A DNA stretch of 64,000 nt from Ampelomyces quisqualis (lineage: Eukaryota; Ascomycota; Dothideomycetes; Pleosporales; Phaeosphaeriaceae), in NCBI GenBank assembly GCA_018398575.1, contig JAGTXZ010000018.1, positions 3,819,970 to 3,883,969 of the forward strand, given 5' to 3'. Positions 1 through 12,023 of this stretch are shown here, in pieces. Position 1 is the stretch's first letter, and each line of letters opens with the position of its first letter. The translations under genes were made by a program, and so were the position numbers. Below the pieces are notes generated by a model. The model was not told where the DNA came from and ran no database searches. It saw nothing but the letters and a program-made list of their open reading frames with translations.

Positions 1-935
1 GCAGAATCCTCATCTGCCTCACCCACATCTTCCGTCATCCTCAACACCGCCACAGACCTCTCTTCCTCGGTGAATCCACGCGAATTGTGCGGCAAATCCG
101 GCAAGATGAACACGGCAGAAATCGCAATCAACATCGTCACCGCTCCTTCGATCCAGTACAGCCATCTCCACGCCCGGTGGCCCAGCGTACCTTCCATGTT
201 CGACAGCACGGCGGCGCCCACGAGCGATGAAAATGCGTTGGAGATCAAGTTGCCGCAGAACAAAATTGCGTTGCGCAGCGTAAGTTCGCGGCGCGTGTAC
301 CATTTCGATAGGATAAGCAGTGCGCCAGGAAGGAAGGCGGCTTCGACGAACCCGATGAAGAAGCGTACGGCTACCATGCCAGCGAAGTTGTGTGTGTTGC
401 CGGAGAGTGTGGATATCATGCCCCAGATCAACATGACAATGGAGATGTAGAGCGAGGGTCGGTTGATCCTGTTGATTACTATATTGGAGGGCACTTGCAT
501 CAGAATGTACCTGGGATGGTTAGCTTGTGTTGTTGATCATGGAGAGTGGACGTACCCGACGTAGAGAATACTCAGACATGTCGCGTATTGCGTGTCGTTG
601 ATGCCGAGATCTTCTTGCAGTCCACCTAGACGGGCGGCTGCGATGTTATTTCTGCATTTCTTGTTAGTCAAGACTTCGTTGCTAAATTCCGATTTCGTGG
701 TATCGATTGCCGATGATGCTCCTTGACCCCTGAAACAACAGAGAATCGCAACGTACCTGTCCAAATAATTCATAATGTAAATCAACACAAACAGCGAACA
801 TCTCGCATCCAACTTCCTCTTCAACTTCTTCTCCACCTGCGCGCGGCGCTCAGGCGACATATTCGCCGCCAACCCAGTGACCGGCGCGTGCGCATCGACT
901 TTCGTCGCATCATTCGTAAACGAATCTTTGTCCAT
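1..935 (-). CDS. MFS transporter, anion:cation symporter (allantoate permease-like) family, 5' part only
   Basis: This is a plasma-membrane permease of the major facilitator superfamily, most like the fungal ACS/Dal5 group that imports organic anions, vitamins or ureides. Three exons read 757-935, 556-651 and 510-1, with introns 652-756 and 511-555 (GTACGT donors). The gene runs off the left edge, so the C-terminal half is missing. The start at 935 gives MDKDSF; an in-frame ATG at 1001 is also possible. A polar N-terminus ending in a KKLKRKLD basic patch precedes helix 1, which holds the NYLDR motif typical of the family. Later segments show QVPSNIVINR and VRFFIGFVEAAFLPG, both characteristic of ACS permeases. 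The substrate cannot be told from this part. Family assignment is strong; splice sites are inferred. Confidence 0.85.
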
Positions 936-1997
936 CTTGTCTTTGGCGAAACCACGAAGCGCGAACGAAGGGGAAAAAGCAATCAAGCCCCCCGGGGGCA
1001 CCGCAGAAACTTTATATCCATGACCCTACCCCTGCTCCACACCACGCAGCGAAGCACAACCATCCAACCGGTTCTCTCCCCCCGCAAACGCAAGAATTCT
1101 GCATCAGCCGAGCACAGTTGCCCTGATCGATCGGCTGCGTTTTCTGCCCGAACAAGTAATCTGACCAGTGCGGGGACGCACAAGTGGAGTGCGGCAGGGA
1201 CTCGACTCGAGCGGAGGACGGAAGCCCGGCTTTTGGCCAAGCGCGTGATGTACGAAAGCGGGTGTTGTCGGCGATTGCGAAGTGAGGTTAAGAGAGCCGC
1301 ATGGTGGGGTTGTGGGCTTAGGGCTGATTGGGGATTGAATGGATGCGGTGGCGGGTCGGGGATAGGGTTGTTGACTCGGTGTGGTCTTCGTTGCGAGGCA
1401 AGCACATCTCCGTTGGCGAACATCTTGCAGAAGCCGGATTGACTCAACAAAACACATGACTGCTAGAGCTCAATATTGTGTTGTTGAGACGAGGGCGTTG
1501 TGTGTAACTAAAGGCTGTCTGGTATGTAATGAAGCTTTGGTCAAACTCTGCTCAGCATATTGCTTCCTGAGTGTACGGAGTACGTAACTCATGTTGGCAA
1601 ATGTACAATCAGAAACAGAACATGCCCATGAGCCGTGATAAACCAGGAGGCACACTTCAAAGTCTCGACGCCTGCTCAATCGAGGTAACTGTTAGCAACG
1701 GATTTCTCAGCGCAGATGCCAGACAGATCCAATGCTTCCTGACTCGCGCCCTCCCCAACCCCTACCGGACCTTCCGCTGCTCTTTCACCAACTGCGAGTC
1801 ATTGCCGCCCGGTCCTTGTGCTTCCCCACAAATCGCAAAATCTCGGCTAGGAATCCTCCGATCGGCCTACCTCTATCCGACAGCCATAGCTCCCCTCGAC
1901 TAGCGTACTGGCGTTCCTCGAGAATCTGATGCTACCTACAACATCGAACGTGACATTTCCCTTTTTTGTTGACAACAAGACTATCTATCCTTCCGAC
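936..1997. other. Intergenic region, divergent promoters
   Basis: About 1.06 kb separates the start of the MFS permease (-) from the rhamnose mutarotase-like gene (+). The open frames here lack plausible introns or recognisable domains. It probably holds the 5' regions of both genes. One TACGGAGTAC motif lies near 1574-1583. I see no RNA gene or repeat. Confidence 0.6.
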
Positions 1998-2428
1998 ATG
2001 TCGTCGTCACACCAGGGCCCTCGCCGCATCGGCCAATGGCTGTATCTCCGACCAGAGCGCATCTCCGACTACAAACAGTGCCACGCCAAAGTATGGCCCC
2101 AAGTCCTCGAGCAAATCAAGGACTCCAACATCAAGGATTGTACATGCCTCCCTATCCAGCTTTCATTGCCCTTTTAACTCGTGCGTGTATACGCGGTATA
2201 GACTCCATCTTCCTGTCCATGTCGCCCCGCCCAACGCTCTTCGCTAGCTTCAAGTACGTGGGCCACGCTTTCGACGCGGATATGGCGCGCATGGCAGCGA
2301 ACCCGAAAGTTCAGGAGTGGTGGCGCATGACGGATGGGATGCAGGAAAGTCCGGTGGATGGGGCGGTTGGCTCGAAAGATGGGCCCGGCTGGTGGGGTCA
2401 GACGGAAGAGGTGTTTTACGTGGAGTGA
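1998..2428 (+). CDS. L-rhamnose mutarotase-like protein (RhaM/DUF718)
   Basis: A 122-residue protein of the RhaM family, which interconverts the alpha and beta anomers of L-rhamnose in bacteria. Exons are 1998-2139 and 2202-2428; the 62-nt intron starts GTACAT and ends TATAG, and splicing completes a GAT-TAC junction giving KDYSIF. Family landmarks are in order: an early tyrosine in WLYL, YKQCHAKVWP matching the bacterial R-H-x3-WP helix, the KYVGHAFDADMARMAANP stretch, the paired tryptophans QEWWRMTD, and the C-terminal EEVFYVE. It is slightly longer than bacterial RhaM (about 104). The start matches the first conserved block; an in-frame ATG at 1929 would add 23 residues without similarity. 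No other rhamnose genes lie nearby, so its sugar role here is inferred from the family. Confidence 0.82.
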
Positions 2429-3202
2429 AACAGCGCCTTTGAGGAAGGAGGGAAAGAGTGGAACTTTGAGGAAGCGAGTTTGCTTGTGGGGGCTGTGTGT
2501 GAAGAAGTGTGGAGTCAATCATCATTGACCAGACTATTCACATACGCCCCAAACCCCTCTAAAATCATCATGACTTGTTTTTCGTCTCAACACAAGCACA
2601 AGGGCCTTCCATTCACCACAAGAACGTCGAAGCACATACCGCCAACACTTCTCCGTCAAGCAACTCTGCTTCTCTGTGCGGAGAGAAAGCTATTACGCGA
2701 AAAGAAAATGTCTCGCTGTGAGCTAGTCATATTGGGAAAGGAGAAAGTGTATCAGTAGAGTGGCATGTTCTTGCGTTGAAAGAATATATACATGTTGCGG
2801 ACCCAAGCACACGGCCAACTCAAGAGGTGGGTCACAGCACTTCTATACAAAAACTATCAATATCATGTGAAGTGTGAAGATTCCAAAAATACGCTCCTCG
2901 GGATGCACGGTATCCGCCTAGCTGCGCGATAGCAATAGCGGCGGAAAGATCAAAACGCAAAACTCATCTAGAATAAATCCAGTGATCCACATCAGCACTT
3001 GACGGATCGACTCAAATCGCGTGTTCCAAAGCGATGAGGGGGGTGTATGCCAACGCAAACCAAAAGTAACCCAAACCTGAGCCTGTCCTATTCCGCAGGC
3101 TCTTCCCAATGCAAAAATGTTGAATGTTGAATGTGTAATACGTGATAATGTGTTATGGTGGTATCTCGAATAGTCCTTCACATTATTGTGGTATCCAGAA
3201 GC
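2429..3202. other. Convergent intergenic region
   Basis: This stretch lies between the 3' ends of the mutarotase (+) and the Stb3-like gene (-). It probably carries both 3' UTRs. No open frame shows recognisable protein features, and I see no RNA gene or repeat. Confidence 0.55.
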
Positions 3203-4357
3203 CTACATGGAACCCATGGCGATGAGGGCTTCAATGGCTTCGCGCTCAGCTCCGGTGCTCGTGACGCCGGAGGATGCATCAAAAGGTGTAGTAGTAGAAG
3301 AAGTGCCCGCGTTCACAATGTGATTGCCGCGGGATGCAGAAAGAACAGAAAGGACGTTCTTGAAAGTAGGCGTCCCAGTGTGCCCATGGGGTAAAGAGTG
3401 GGCCTGCGCCGAGATGCTCCGGTAGGAGGGGTGGCTCGTCTGGGTTCGGCTAAGGTAATTGTAGTCGCGGTACTCGCGGTGCGGACCGCGGCGGATGTCG
3501 CGAAGAGCATCAGGGCCCATAGCAGACCAGTCTTCTTCATCAGTTTCGTCGTCGACATCGTCTTCCAGATCCATGTCAGACGCCGAGTCGGATTCGGTAC
3601 TTTCTTCAGAGCCGTCCAGCGACATCTGATCGGCCATCTCCTCGTCCTCGCCGATGTGGTGTGGAGACCACGAGGCGGCAGCCCAGCTCCCCGAATAGAC
3701 GTCACGACCGCCCCGCTGTTTGGGGATTTGAAGCCCGCTTGCGCTGTCAACACTGGCGGGCGGTGTCGATCGGTTGCCGGCACGCGACCCGCCGATGGGC
3801 AATCCCCGGGCCGCGGGACCAGAACCTGCGACGCTCCAGCGCCCCCATCCGACCTTTTCGAACTTGACTTGGCCGTGTATGCCGCCTCCAGCGCGATGTT
3901 CGAGGGCGGCGACGACGAGTCTGCGCGCCTTGGCTGGCTGCAGTGCCGAAAAGCCTGGGACAGACTGGGTGAGATGGGCCATCATCTCGCGAATAGGCAT
4001 GGCGCCATGGCCAACGATAATGTCGGGCAGATAGTGTCTAGCCAGCATCAGCGCCGTGATCTGGCGCGTCGCATCCAACCCTGCCAGCGCCTCCTTTGAC
4101 AGCGTCGAGGGCTGGTCCTGTGCCGCAGCGTGTTCGACCGCGTCTTGGAGGTCGATGTCCATCGTCCCATCTGGGGTCTGTAGCCTCGCGGCTCCTGGTT
4201 GCGATCGGCGCTTGTGCGCAGGGAGCGTGGGCGAGATGGACGAAGGAGGCGTCGGCATAGAGGGCGCATGGCTGCCATGATGCATAGGGATCCCCGAAGC
4301 TTGCGCAGCCAGAGCCGCGGCAATGCTGGACTGGGCCTTGTGGGTGATGGCAGCCAT
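3203..4357 (-). CDS. Stb3 family Sin3-binding transcriptional regulator
   Basis: Likely a nuclear DNA-binding repressor or activator of the Stb3 family. In yeast, Stb3 binds Sin3 and the ribosomal RNA processing element of growth genes. The conserved domain spans residues 95-178 and shows HGAMPIREMMAHLTQ, SVPGFSALQPAKARRLVVAALE and VKFEKVGWGRW, matching the family. A basic KRR site near residue 50, a strongly acidic Asp/Glu/Ser tract near 250-285 and a short C-terminal helix AEREAIEALIAMG follow. I chose the ATG at 4357 (MAAITHK, 384 aa) because the open frame continues to 4780 only with low-complexity sequence of no clear conservation; that longer form (525 aa) remains possible. No intron is needed. 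The gene runs in the same direction as TOP3 upstream. Confidence 0.75.
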   Translation of the reverse strand: MAAITHKAQSSIAAALAAQASGIPMHHGSHAPSMPTPPSSISPTLPAHKRRSQPGAARLQTPDGTMDIDLQDAVEHAAAQDQPSTLSKEALAGLDATRQITALMLARHYLPDIIVGHGAMPIREMMAHLTQSVPGFSALQPAKARRLVVAALEHRAGGGIHGQVKFEKVGWGRWSVAGSGPAARGLPIGGSRAGNRSTPPASVDSASGLQIPKQRGGRDVYSGSWAAASWSPHHIGEDEEMADQMSLDGSEESTESDSASDMDLEDDVDDETDEEDWSAMGPDALRDIRRGPHREYRDYNYLSRTQTSHPSYRSISAQAHSLPHGHTGTPTFKNVLSVLSASRGNHIVNAGTSSTTTPFDASSGVTSTGAEREAIEALIAMGSM

Positions 4358-5256
4358 ATCGGGTGGTGATGGGAGCTGACGCGGTGAGTCACTCACGTCA
4401 ACTGGGAGGCGCCTTTCGAGTGAAAGGAGCTGGCTGACGGCAAGCTGTGCGGCGAGGCGTCGGAACGCGTCTTGCAGCAGGGCGGAGGTCGCGTGGAGAT
4501 GCAAACGGCCTGTATTTGTGCGAGAAAGCGAGAGAGACGGCTGTATGCGGTAATGCAGGGTAGCTGGTCGATCAGAGGCGTTGGCGAGTCGCGCAGAAAG
4601 GGGAGCCGCGGGCACAAAGCAGACAAGAGCCTGGCGGCGTCCAGGGGGTCTTGGCTTGTCAATATTGGTTTGTGTGCTGTGTTGGTGCTCTGAAGGAGTC
4701 AGGCGCAGATGCGGGCCAACTATGTATGAGACAGTGAGTCCATCTTCGGAACCCAGGCAGGCGCGACGCACCCATGCCATCCATTTGACGGGAAGCTACG
4801 GCTCGTGGCCCTGGGACGCCGCTGATTGGCTCCGTGGCCAGCTGACCCTTTGCACGGCTCCTGGACACGCTTACTCTACCAAGTCACCCTTGGCTGCGAG
4901 TCTGCGACTCCCACCATGACAGTCAGATAGTCTCTGCACCGAGACGGGCCTCCGGTCCCAGCCGAGACCCAGATGGCCCCGCACCCTGCGATTGCCACGC
5001 CGCCGTGCTTCTGCATTCCTCCACCCACGGGCCTTGTCGCCCGCGGCGTCTCTGCCCGCTGCCACCTAGCACCCTCCGATTTCGCCGTGGGCATGTTGCG
5101 TCTTTGGTGAGGACATGGGCCGCCGCTGGAGAAGCGTGCACGTGGTGCTTTCGCTGCGTCATGTCGTGCAGCGAACCCCGCCAGCCCACTCCAACTGTCG
5201 ACGTGACCAACATGGCCTCATATCAAGCGTCATGACTGGCCGGCGTGGTGAAGGCC
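4358..5256. other. Promoter/5' region of the Stb3-like gene
   Basis: About 0.9 kb between the TOP3 stop and the chosen Stb3-like start. It is GC-rich and the Stb3 frame stays open to 4780, so part may be coding if the longer start is used. No other feature is seen. Confidence 0.5.
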
Positions 5257-7543
5257 TCAGCCATGATTCGCTTCGCCCAGGACGTACTTTCTGATCGCCT
5301 AGAGTGCCTCACATAAGCGACACGACTAGGCGCACAACCCATGTCGACTGATTTTGACTTACAGATTTGAGCACATTGATCTGTTGCGCCGTGCGATTGA
5401 ACACGATCCGGTATTGCTCCAGATTCTGTTGAACCACGTCCTGGCGCGTGGTGCGGCCGTCGCAAATGGCCCTCATCTGAACCTCCATCTACCGACAGGG
5501 TTAGCGAGGTCTGGAGTCGCCTTGATGACTGGATGACGCCAGCGCCCGCCAACACTAAGCTCACTTACCTCCTTGCGCAAGAAAGGTTTGCTGAGAGACG
5601 TCTCCATGCCCACATTGTCGTATCCCTCAATAAGCGCGATACCGAGCGTCGTCGGGATGAATTCTTGAATTCCCGTCGTTGCACCTCCGCCGTTCTGTGC
5701 TACGGCGCCGCCGCGCCCGCCTCTTCCGCCTCTGCCACCGCCACGCCCTCGCCCACGACCTCTCCCGCCACCATTGCCATCGTTTGCAGCTGCAACGCCG
5801 CCGCCTTTGGGTCTTGCGATAACATACTCCCGCTCTTGGACTTTTGCAATGTGTTCTGCCATGGTTGCGTCCGTGCCAATGCCGTTTGCATCCATGAGGG
5901 CGATGAGTTCGGGCTCCGTGAGATATGCCGGTGCGGACGTCTGTCCGTCGTGCATATTGGCTTCGGTGGGCTCAAACGTGTCCCCGACCGTATACTGCGG
6001 CAGCTGCTGGCTGCTCTCCCACTTATCATACGGATAGACGTCGAGGTAGTTTCGTGCCATGATCGAAAGACCATGTGCATGAAAGAGCTCGGCGCCGTAG
6101 TCAATCTCAATGTCCGTAGCCTCACCGACAGCATCTTCAGAGCAGCATGCTAGGAAGCGGCGCACTACAAACTCGTATACTCTTTTCTCGTTTTGACCCA
6201 GTTGGGTAGGAGCTACGTAGTTCACAGGATGGATGGGTGGATGAGCTTTGTCGTTGTTGCGACCGCGGCGTGGTTGCTGGAAACCCCCATTCATTAGGTT
6301 CTGGGCAAACGCGCCCCAAGCATTGTCCTGCGTCTGTTTTCCTACGAGTGCTCGCAGATCCATGCCTGGGTCAAATTGGTCAGTTTCAGTGCGAGGATAG
6401 CTGATCCAGCCTTTAGTGTACAGGTCTTCTGCGACCTTCATGACTTCTTGGGACGTCATGCGCAGGAAGCGACTGCCATTCTTTTGAAGCTCCACAGTCG
6501 TCAAAGGCAACGGCTTCCACTTCTTGGTTGGTTTCTTAGCCATCTTGACCACTCTTGCAGTTTTTGCGAGAAGACACCTTTCGAAGATGATGGTGACTGC
6601 CATGCGATCGAACAAGTGGCCCCGTTGCCAGTTGAACTTGACTTCGATGTCTGTCTTACTATGCGCCACCTTGATGTACCAAAAAGGCTCCGGCACGAAG
6701 TTGCGCACTCTTAGGTATCGGTCGACGACGAAGCCTAGTGTGGGAAACTGACAGGAACCGTAACTAATGACCTTGCCACGCTCATCGCCTTGAGTCGGGA
6801 TCATGTTCTGCAAAGCCATGGTTTGCATCCGGGTAAAGGCTGCCCCTAGACGCAAATCGAGCTCAATACGGGCAGACACTGCATTTGCTTGGGCTTCGTC
6901 GAGACGTATAGGGTTCTGTGAGGCTTGTACGACGTGACTGCAGCAGTCAGCATGGCGAGGAGAAAGGGGGGTGGAGTGATGCACGCTCGCTCGATGTTGC
7001 TGAACCGCGCTCTGTAGACTTGCATGCGTGGATTCACCTTGAGTGCAATGTCACGTATCTCAGTACCAATGTGTTCACCCTCGCGATCACAATCGGTCCA
7101 GATGAAGAGGATCGAAGCGTTTCTCGCTTGAAATTCGATGTTGCTGGCCACGAGTTTCTTGTCCTGTCTCGTCTTAGCAACAACACACGCCGCGTGCCAG
7201 ACGTGATAGCACACCTCAGCGATCGAAGATTGTATCGGGGCTTCGAAGAGATCTGCGGGCTGGCAAGAGTGCCATTTCCTGAACCGCTCATGGAAGTCCT
7301 GGGCAACAATATGGCCGGCAACGCATGTGAACGTCACCGAACATTGGCCCCATTGGTGGAAGCGGAAGTCGAACTTGTAGTTCTTCACCCACTGAATGCC
7401 GCGAACATTTTCCTGCGGGGAGTCAGCTTCCACGTCAAGTTTCGCATCAACCAGATACGCACGGCTCTGGCTTGCCCACCGAGATGGTTAGCGACCGCTT
7501 TTGCGATTGACGGCTTTTCGGCGACGCACAGCACTCGAGCCAT
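5257..7543 (-). CDS. TOP3: DNA topoisomerase III (type IA)
   Basis: Nuclear type IA topoisomerase that passes single DNA strands, normally with the RecQ helicase Sgs1 and Rmi1 to dissolve recombination intermediates. Five exons (7463-7543, 6985-7412, 5569-6937, 5363-5488, 5257-5298) join in phase to 681 residues, near the yeast length of 656. The Toprim domain begins at MARVLCVAEKPSIAKAVA and includes the acidic WTDCDREGEHIG motif. The active-site tyrosine is in GWISYPRTETDQF, at about residue 350. The C-terminus FLRKE-MEVQMRAICDG is the normal family ending, followed by a short tail AIRKYVLGEANHG. It has no zinc-finger tail of animal TOP3A type. Unusual is a Gly/Arg-rich (RGRG, GGRGG) insert of about 45 residues just after REYVIARPK. 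It diverges from the DUF1295 gene with 223 bp between starts. Confidence 0.93.
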
Positions 7544-7766
7544 GCCTCTCGGACGATGCAGCGTCCATGGAGCAGCGTATGCGGTCGTCGGTCGGCTGGC
7601 AGAGTGACGGTCAGGTGAGCACGCGTCGAGCGCGTTTGGAAGGGTGCACGGATGAAATCTGCTGGAAAACACCGGCAATAGATCATGAGATCATCACCTC
7701 GTCTCCACAAACATCCCATCACCAGCGGTCACCTGCATCAACCCCCGTGAGTGAGCATTTCCCGCC
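7544..7766. promoter_or_regulatory. Bidirectional promoter TOP3 / DUF1295
   Basis: The two start codons are divergent and only 223 bp apart, so regulatory elements for both genes must lie here or in the 5' UTRs. This rests on gene layout, not on a recognised motif. Confidence 0.5.
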
Positions 7767-8919
7767 ATGCCTGACGCTCGCACGTTTATCGATGCGGCGC
7801 TTCCGCTCGTGAAGTCGCTCCCCGATTGTGCAGACTTCAGCAAGACTGTCGAGCCGTTCCTGCCTCAGCTCTACGACCTTCCCTACCGCGTAGCCGCACA
7901 CATCACCGACCCGCAGGGGTTGCAAGAGATTTATCTGGCGACAAACCCTCTGATCACGTCACTGGCCATCGCGCTGTTCCTCACGCCGCTCGTTCTCGTC
8001 GTGTCGGAGATCAACAAGAACTACTCACAGGTCGATCGTCTGTGGAGCATCATCCCCGCCGCATACAATGTCCACTATGCAGTCTGGGCACGCCTCAACG
8101 GCCTGCCAACCCTTCGCCTCGATCATCTCATGGCCGTGTCTGTCCTCTGGAGCATACGGTTGACGTTCAACTACTGGCGCAAGGGTGGCTACACAGTCGG
8201 TAGCGAAGACTACAGGTGGGCTATCGTCAAGGGCTATATTGGCCCTGTTGGCATGTTCGTCTTAAACGTTACCTTCATCGCTCTAGGACAAAATGTAAGT
8301 CACTCCATCGCGCTAGCTCCCACAGCAGCTAATGTCGTCTCAGATCCTGCTCTGGCTCATCAGCACCCCCACGTACATCCTCCTTCTGAGCTCCAAGGTC
8401 TCTGGAAATGAATTGTCTCAATACGACACCTTCTTCAGTCGCACAATGCTGGTGATGGTCGTGATCGAATTCTTCGCCGATCAGCAGCAGTGGAACTACC
8501 ACCTGGCCAAGGATGCGTACAGCAAGACCGCCAAGGTGCCATCTGACCACAAATATACGCGCGAGCAACTCGACCGTGGCTTCAACACGTCCAGTCTGTG
8601 GTCAATCTCGCGCCATCCCAACTTCCTTGCCGAGCAGTCCTTTTGGGTATGCCTGTACCAGTGGTCATGCATGGAGAGCTGGTCGTATTTGAACTGGACC
8701 TTCGCGGGCGCATTCGGCTATCTGGTTCTGTTTCAGGCCAGTACCTGGCTTACTGAGCTGCTCAGTGCTGGCAAATATCCAGAATACAAGGTGTACCAAG
8801 AGCGTGTTGGCAAGTTTTTGCCCAAGCCCAACACAAAGAACATGTCGGCGCCGTTGTCTGACAAGGAAAAGAAGAAGGTGCAGGAGGCCAAGGCTGGAAA
8901 GGGCTCGTTGAAGCGCTGA
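7767..8919 (+). CDS. DUF1295 / steroid 5-alpha-reductase-fold membrane protein
   Basis: A 367-residue multi-pass protein of the DUF1295 family, related in fold to steroid 5-alpha-reductase and isoprenylcysteine methyltransferase C-terminal domains. Exons are 7767-8294 and 8344-8919; the intron (GTAAGT..CTCAG) keeps phase 0. Membrane segments include PLITSLAIALFLTPLVLVV, the GMFVLNVTFIALGQN-ILLWLIS helix across the junction, and FGYLVLFQASTWLTELL. The family signature QVDRLWSIIP lies near residue 90 and the C-terminal SLWSISRHPNFLAEQ gives the R-HPN-E type motif that binds NADPH in relatives. The protein ends in a Lys-rich tail KEKKKVQEAKAGKGSLKR, which may act as an ER-retention or basic tail. 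Substrate is unknown for fungal members. Confidence 0.85.
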
Positions 8920-11900
8920 GTGGTGCGCAGAGGTGGTACATGACGGACAGCAATCTGCGCGTGGATGACGTTGTCGTTCGTAAGACACCGCTGCGGTCCA
9001 TCGACATGGGCAGAAATGCAGCGGAGGGAATCCGAGGTTGTAGTTTAGGTAACACAATAACTTGAATTGGAGAAGTGAGTGTACATATATCTATAATAAT
9101 CTAACCAATAAAGCCACAATTGATATTACTAGTCTTTCCCAGAATACCATCTATCTTCCACCCTTTTCCTCCAACCACACACCCCTCTCCATCTTCCCCC
9201 TCGTCCGCCCTCTAACCCTATATCCCCCCGCCGCCCCACTCTGCCACCCATTCAAATCCATCCTCCTTTGCTAAAACTTCCCACTATCTACCCTCTGCAT
9301 CTACATCCGCCCCGCCGCGCAAAATACACTCCTCCACTCCCCTTCTCTCCGCATCAATAAACCGAGCCAGGCGATAAAAGGACCTTGGTCGCGGCAGTCT
9401 ACCTAGTAACTAGCTACGTCCGAAAGAACCACACAGTATATGTGTAAATGACTACTCGACTCGCGCCTCTGAAGCTAATCACGTCGTACGCGTACATCTT
9501 GCAAGGGGTGGACGATGCGTGGTAGGTGCTCGGTGCTCGTGTGGAGATGGGAGATGGGTCAAGCGGGGCGTGTCTTGTGGAGGGGTTGACGAGGCGGAAG
9601 TAAATACGAGGCGTAGCCGTAGCGGAGGCTGGAATGGTCTGGCTAGTGAGATATTTTTTGTGCAGATGATGTATTGCAATGACATGGGGGAGATGTTTGG
9701 TTCCGTGGTTAGATGGTGTGTTACCCTGTGACGGTATTACTGTGTTTACGATTTTCCTTTGTGTACGTAGGCAATGCAAAGTTTTTGTTTTCTGGTGCGC
9801 AGATTGTGTTGAAGGTCAGGTCGAGTAGTGCCAAGTGGCAATATTTAAGGGGTCGAATAATGTTCTCGAGAGCCCTGTGACTATAAGAAGTCGAAAAGGA
9901 GGTAGCGTGAAAACATACGTTATTAAAATAGCAGGGGTGAGGAAGAGGTGTAGAGAGTCGTAATACTACAGCAGTAAACGGCCACCGCAAGTGGAGTTGA
10001 GCTGATATGTGAGGATAGAGAAGCATGTTCTTTGCGGAAGGAAATGTTACCGAGGCTATGGCATGGTATCTCAGTACACACCGTAGATAGTGTCCTAGCG
10101 GGAGGATGCATACGATGGGCCAAGCGATCCATAGAAGCATGTCTTACTTTACTCGTCTCCGCCACACCGGATCTTTCCTTGTGGAGATACAGATGCGACA
10201 CGAGCAGCACCATGAACAGCAGGTCAGACTAAGCCTAAAAAGCGTCAGCTCGAAGTGTCGCATTAAAATGCGGATTAATTGTTGTTAAAGTAGTTCCTCC
10301 ATGGCATACTCGCCTGTTACAACATTCTTCGCTCTTGTAGATGTTCAAGTCACAAGGACCTGTCGACGAAATCAAAGTCGCGTGATGCGCCTTCGCCCTT
10401 GCGCAATCAGGCTCTCGACCTAGTCGTACTCCGTGCAATGCTTCAGGTAGAGTATAGCCAGAGCTATGAAAATGGGGGTATGCCTCACTGTTTTAGCGTC
10501 GGGACCTCCGAGCGGCGCGACCAAGTGGAATGTATTTCTAGACCGAATGGCCCGAAAAGGACATCCGAAAGTTCAAGCTGGGCTCCTCCAGACCTAGAAT
10601 AAACATTATCTGTCCCACTTCTCATCCGTCCATGCTACCCCCTTGTACCAGGTACAAGAAGATACAAGCGGGCCAAAAAATGGGTGGAACGGCCCAGAAC
10701 ACAAGGGCTTGCAACGACGACAAGAAATTGAGGCTGGACACCACCTGTCCAAATCTGAGTTTCATGATCTGAAATTTAAGGTTTCAAGGTGAACGAGCAC
10801 TACCAGACGAAAAGCGGAATAAGGATTCTGGCCAAGGCGATGTCGACGGCGACGCTGCTGATGCATAATGCACTACCAAGTGGCGACAGGGAGCACAAAA
10901 TTGGCGAGAATGATAGTCACACAAACGCAGTGAGAGGTGCCCAGGCCGTTGATGGAGTGTTTGGAGAAATTGCCACTTGCGGCGCCGAGAATCTCGATTC
11001 AAGCGCATGCGGTGATTGGTGGTGTGAACGTGACCAAGATGAGAGCTCAAGTTCCCATTGGCTGGCCAAGCTAGCCACAAGCAGCGTGAGGGACTCGGCG
11101 GCAAGGACTGGTCTAGAAAAGTCGCGAGAGGCTGTGCCGCTGTGCCGCGGAAACCATGAAGCTGGAAAGGGATCCAGGAAATCATCGGCAGGCCGCGTGA
11201 CCCCCCGGATCTGATCGAAACATGGCCTGGGGCGTGGAACGTGCCTTTATCGATGTGTGGTTCTTTGTTTGTAGCGCGGGCGGCGTGGGGTGGCAGCAGA
11301 AGGTTGACAGTGCACTGGCCCCTGGGTCGCGCGAGAACCCCATGGGCCATGGTATCATGGTAGCGACTCCGGAGTGCCGTCTCCACAAGCACCACAAGCC
11401 TGACAAGGCGCCTAGCCGAGCACGTGCAGGGCGACAAGGATGCAGCGGCTAACCACAAACGGGCAAGCTGCATTCCCCACCTGCATGCTCCGAATGCCCG
11501 TCTTCCATGTGCCTGTGTCGCTGTGCCACGCGCGCCGCCGCACGACACCGGCACAGCCTGGAAACTTCTTCACGAAACACAGCACCCCGAGTGCGGAGCG
11601 ATCGCGGGCTGATACCGCCAGCCTCACACGGTATGCAGGTCGGGGTGCGCGGTGCCCTAGCGGCTGCGCCAATGCTGACGGCTCACGAGGCTGTTGGTGA
11701 ATGTACCCGCTTTTCTCCCCATGGAGGCGCTGGATGCGGAGAAAACGGTACTAGCGCGCGAGTATCACCCTCCGACCATGACGTCGTGTCATGTGGATTG
11801 CAACCTCGACGGGCAGCAGCTAAGAGTCGGAAAGACCGTGAACGGGGCTTGTCAACGCTGAGGCCACCCCCCCCCCCCCGGGTTCTTAGACTGCTGCCCA

Positions 11901-12023
11901 CCCCGGATTCTCCAATATATCTTGCTCACTTGCCTTCCCCTCTCTTGCACCCCATCACCTCCACTCACCCTGTTGTCGCGTCAACTCAACTGACCCACGC
12001 TCACAACATTCACTCCATCCACC
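8920..12023. other. Long gene-poor interval
   Basis: About 3.1 kb with no supported gene. Bases 9120-9350 are pyrimidine-rich on the + strand. A 256-codon open frame at 10784-11554 (-) has no domain, odd amino-acid makeup and no conserved look, so I do not call it. Bases 10780-11900 are GC-rich, and a run of about 15 C lies at 11866-11880. The last part probably holds the promoter and 5' UTR of the sugar porter. Confidence 0.5.
11866..11880 (+). repeat. Poly-C tract upstream of sugar porter
   Basis: A run of C broken only at its left edge lies about 145 bp upstream of the sugar porter start, in sequence that is probably promoter or 5' UTR. Its length may vary between strains. Function is unknown. 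Confidence 0.7.

Noticed and set aside
1104..1450. Several overlapping frames of 117-239 codons on both strands
   Set aside because: They overlap the MFS permease start and its upstream region in other frames; none shows protein-like conservation.
10784..11554. 256-codon open frame on the - strand
   Set aside because: It is GC-rich, composition-driven, overlaps other frames on both strands, and has no domain, signal or conserved block.
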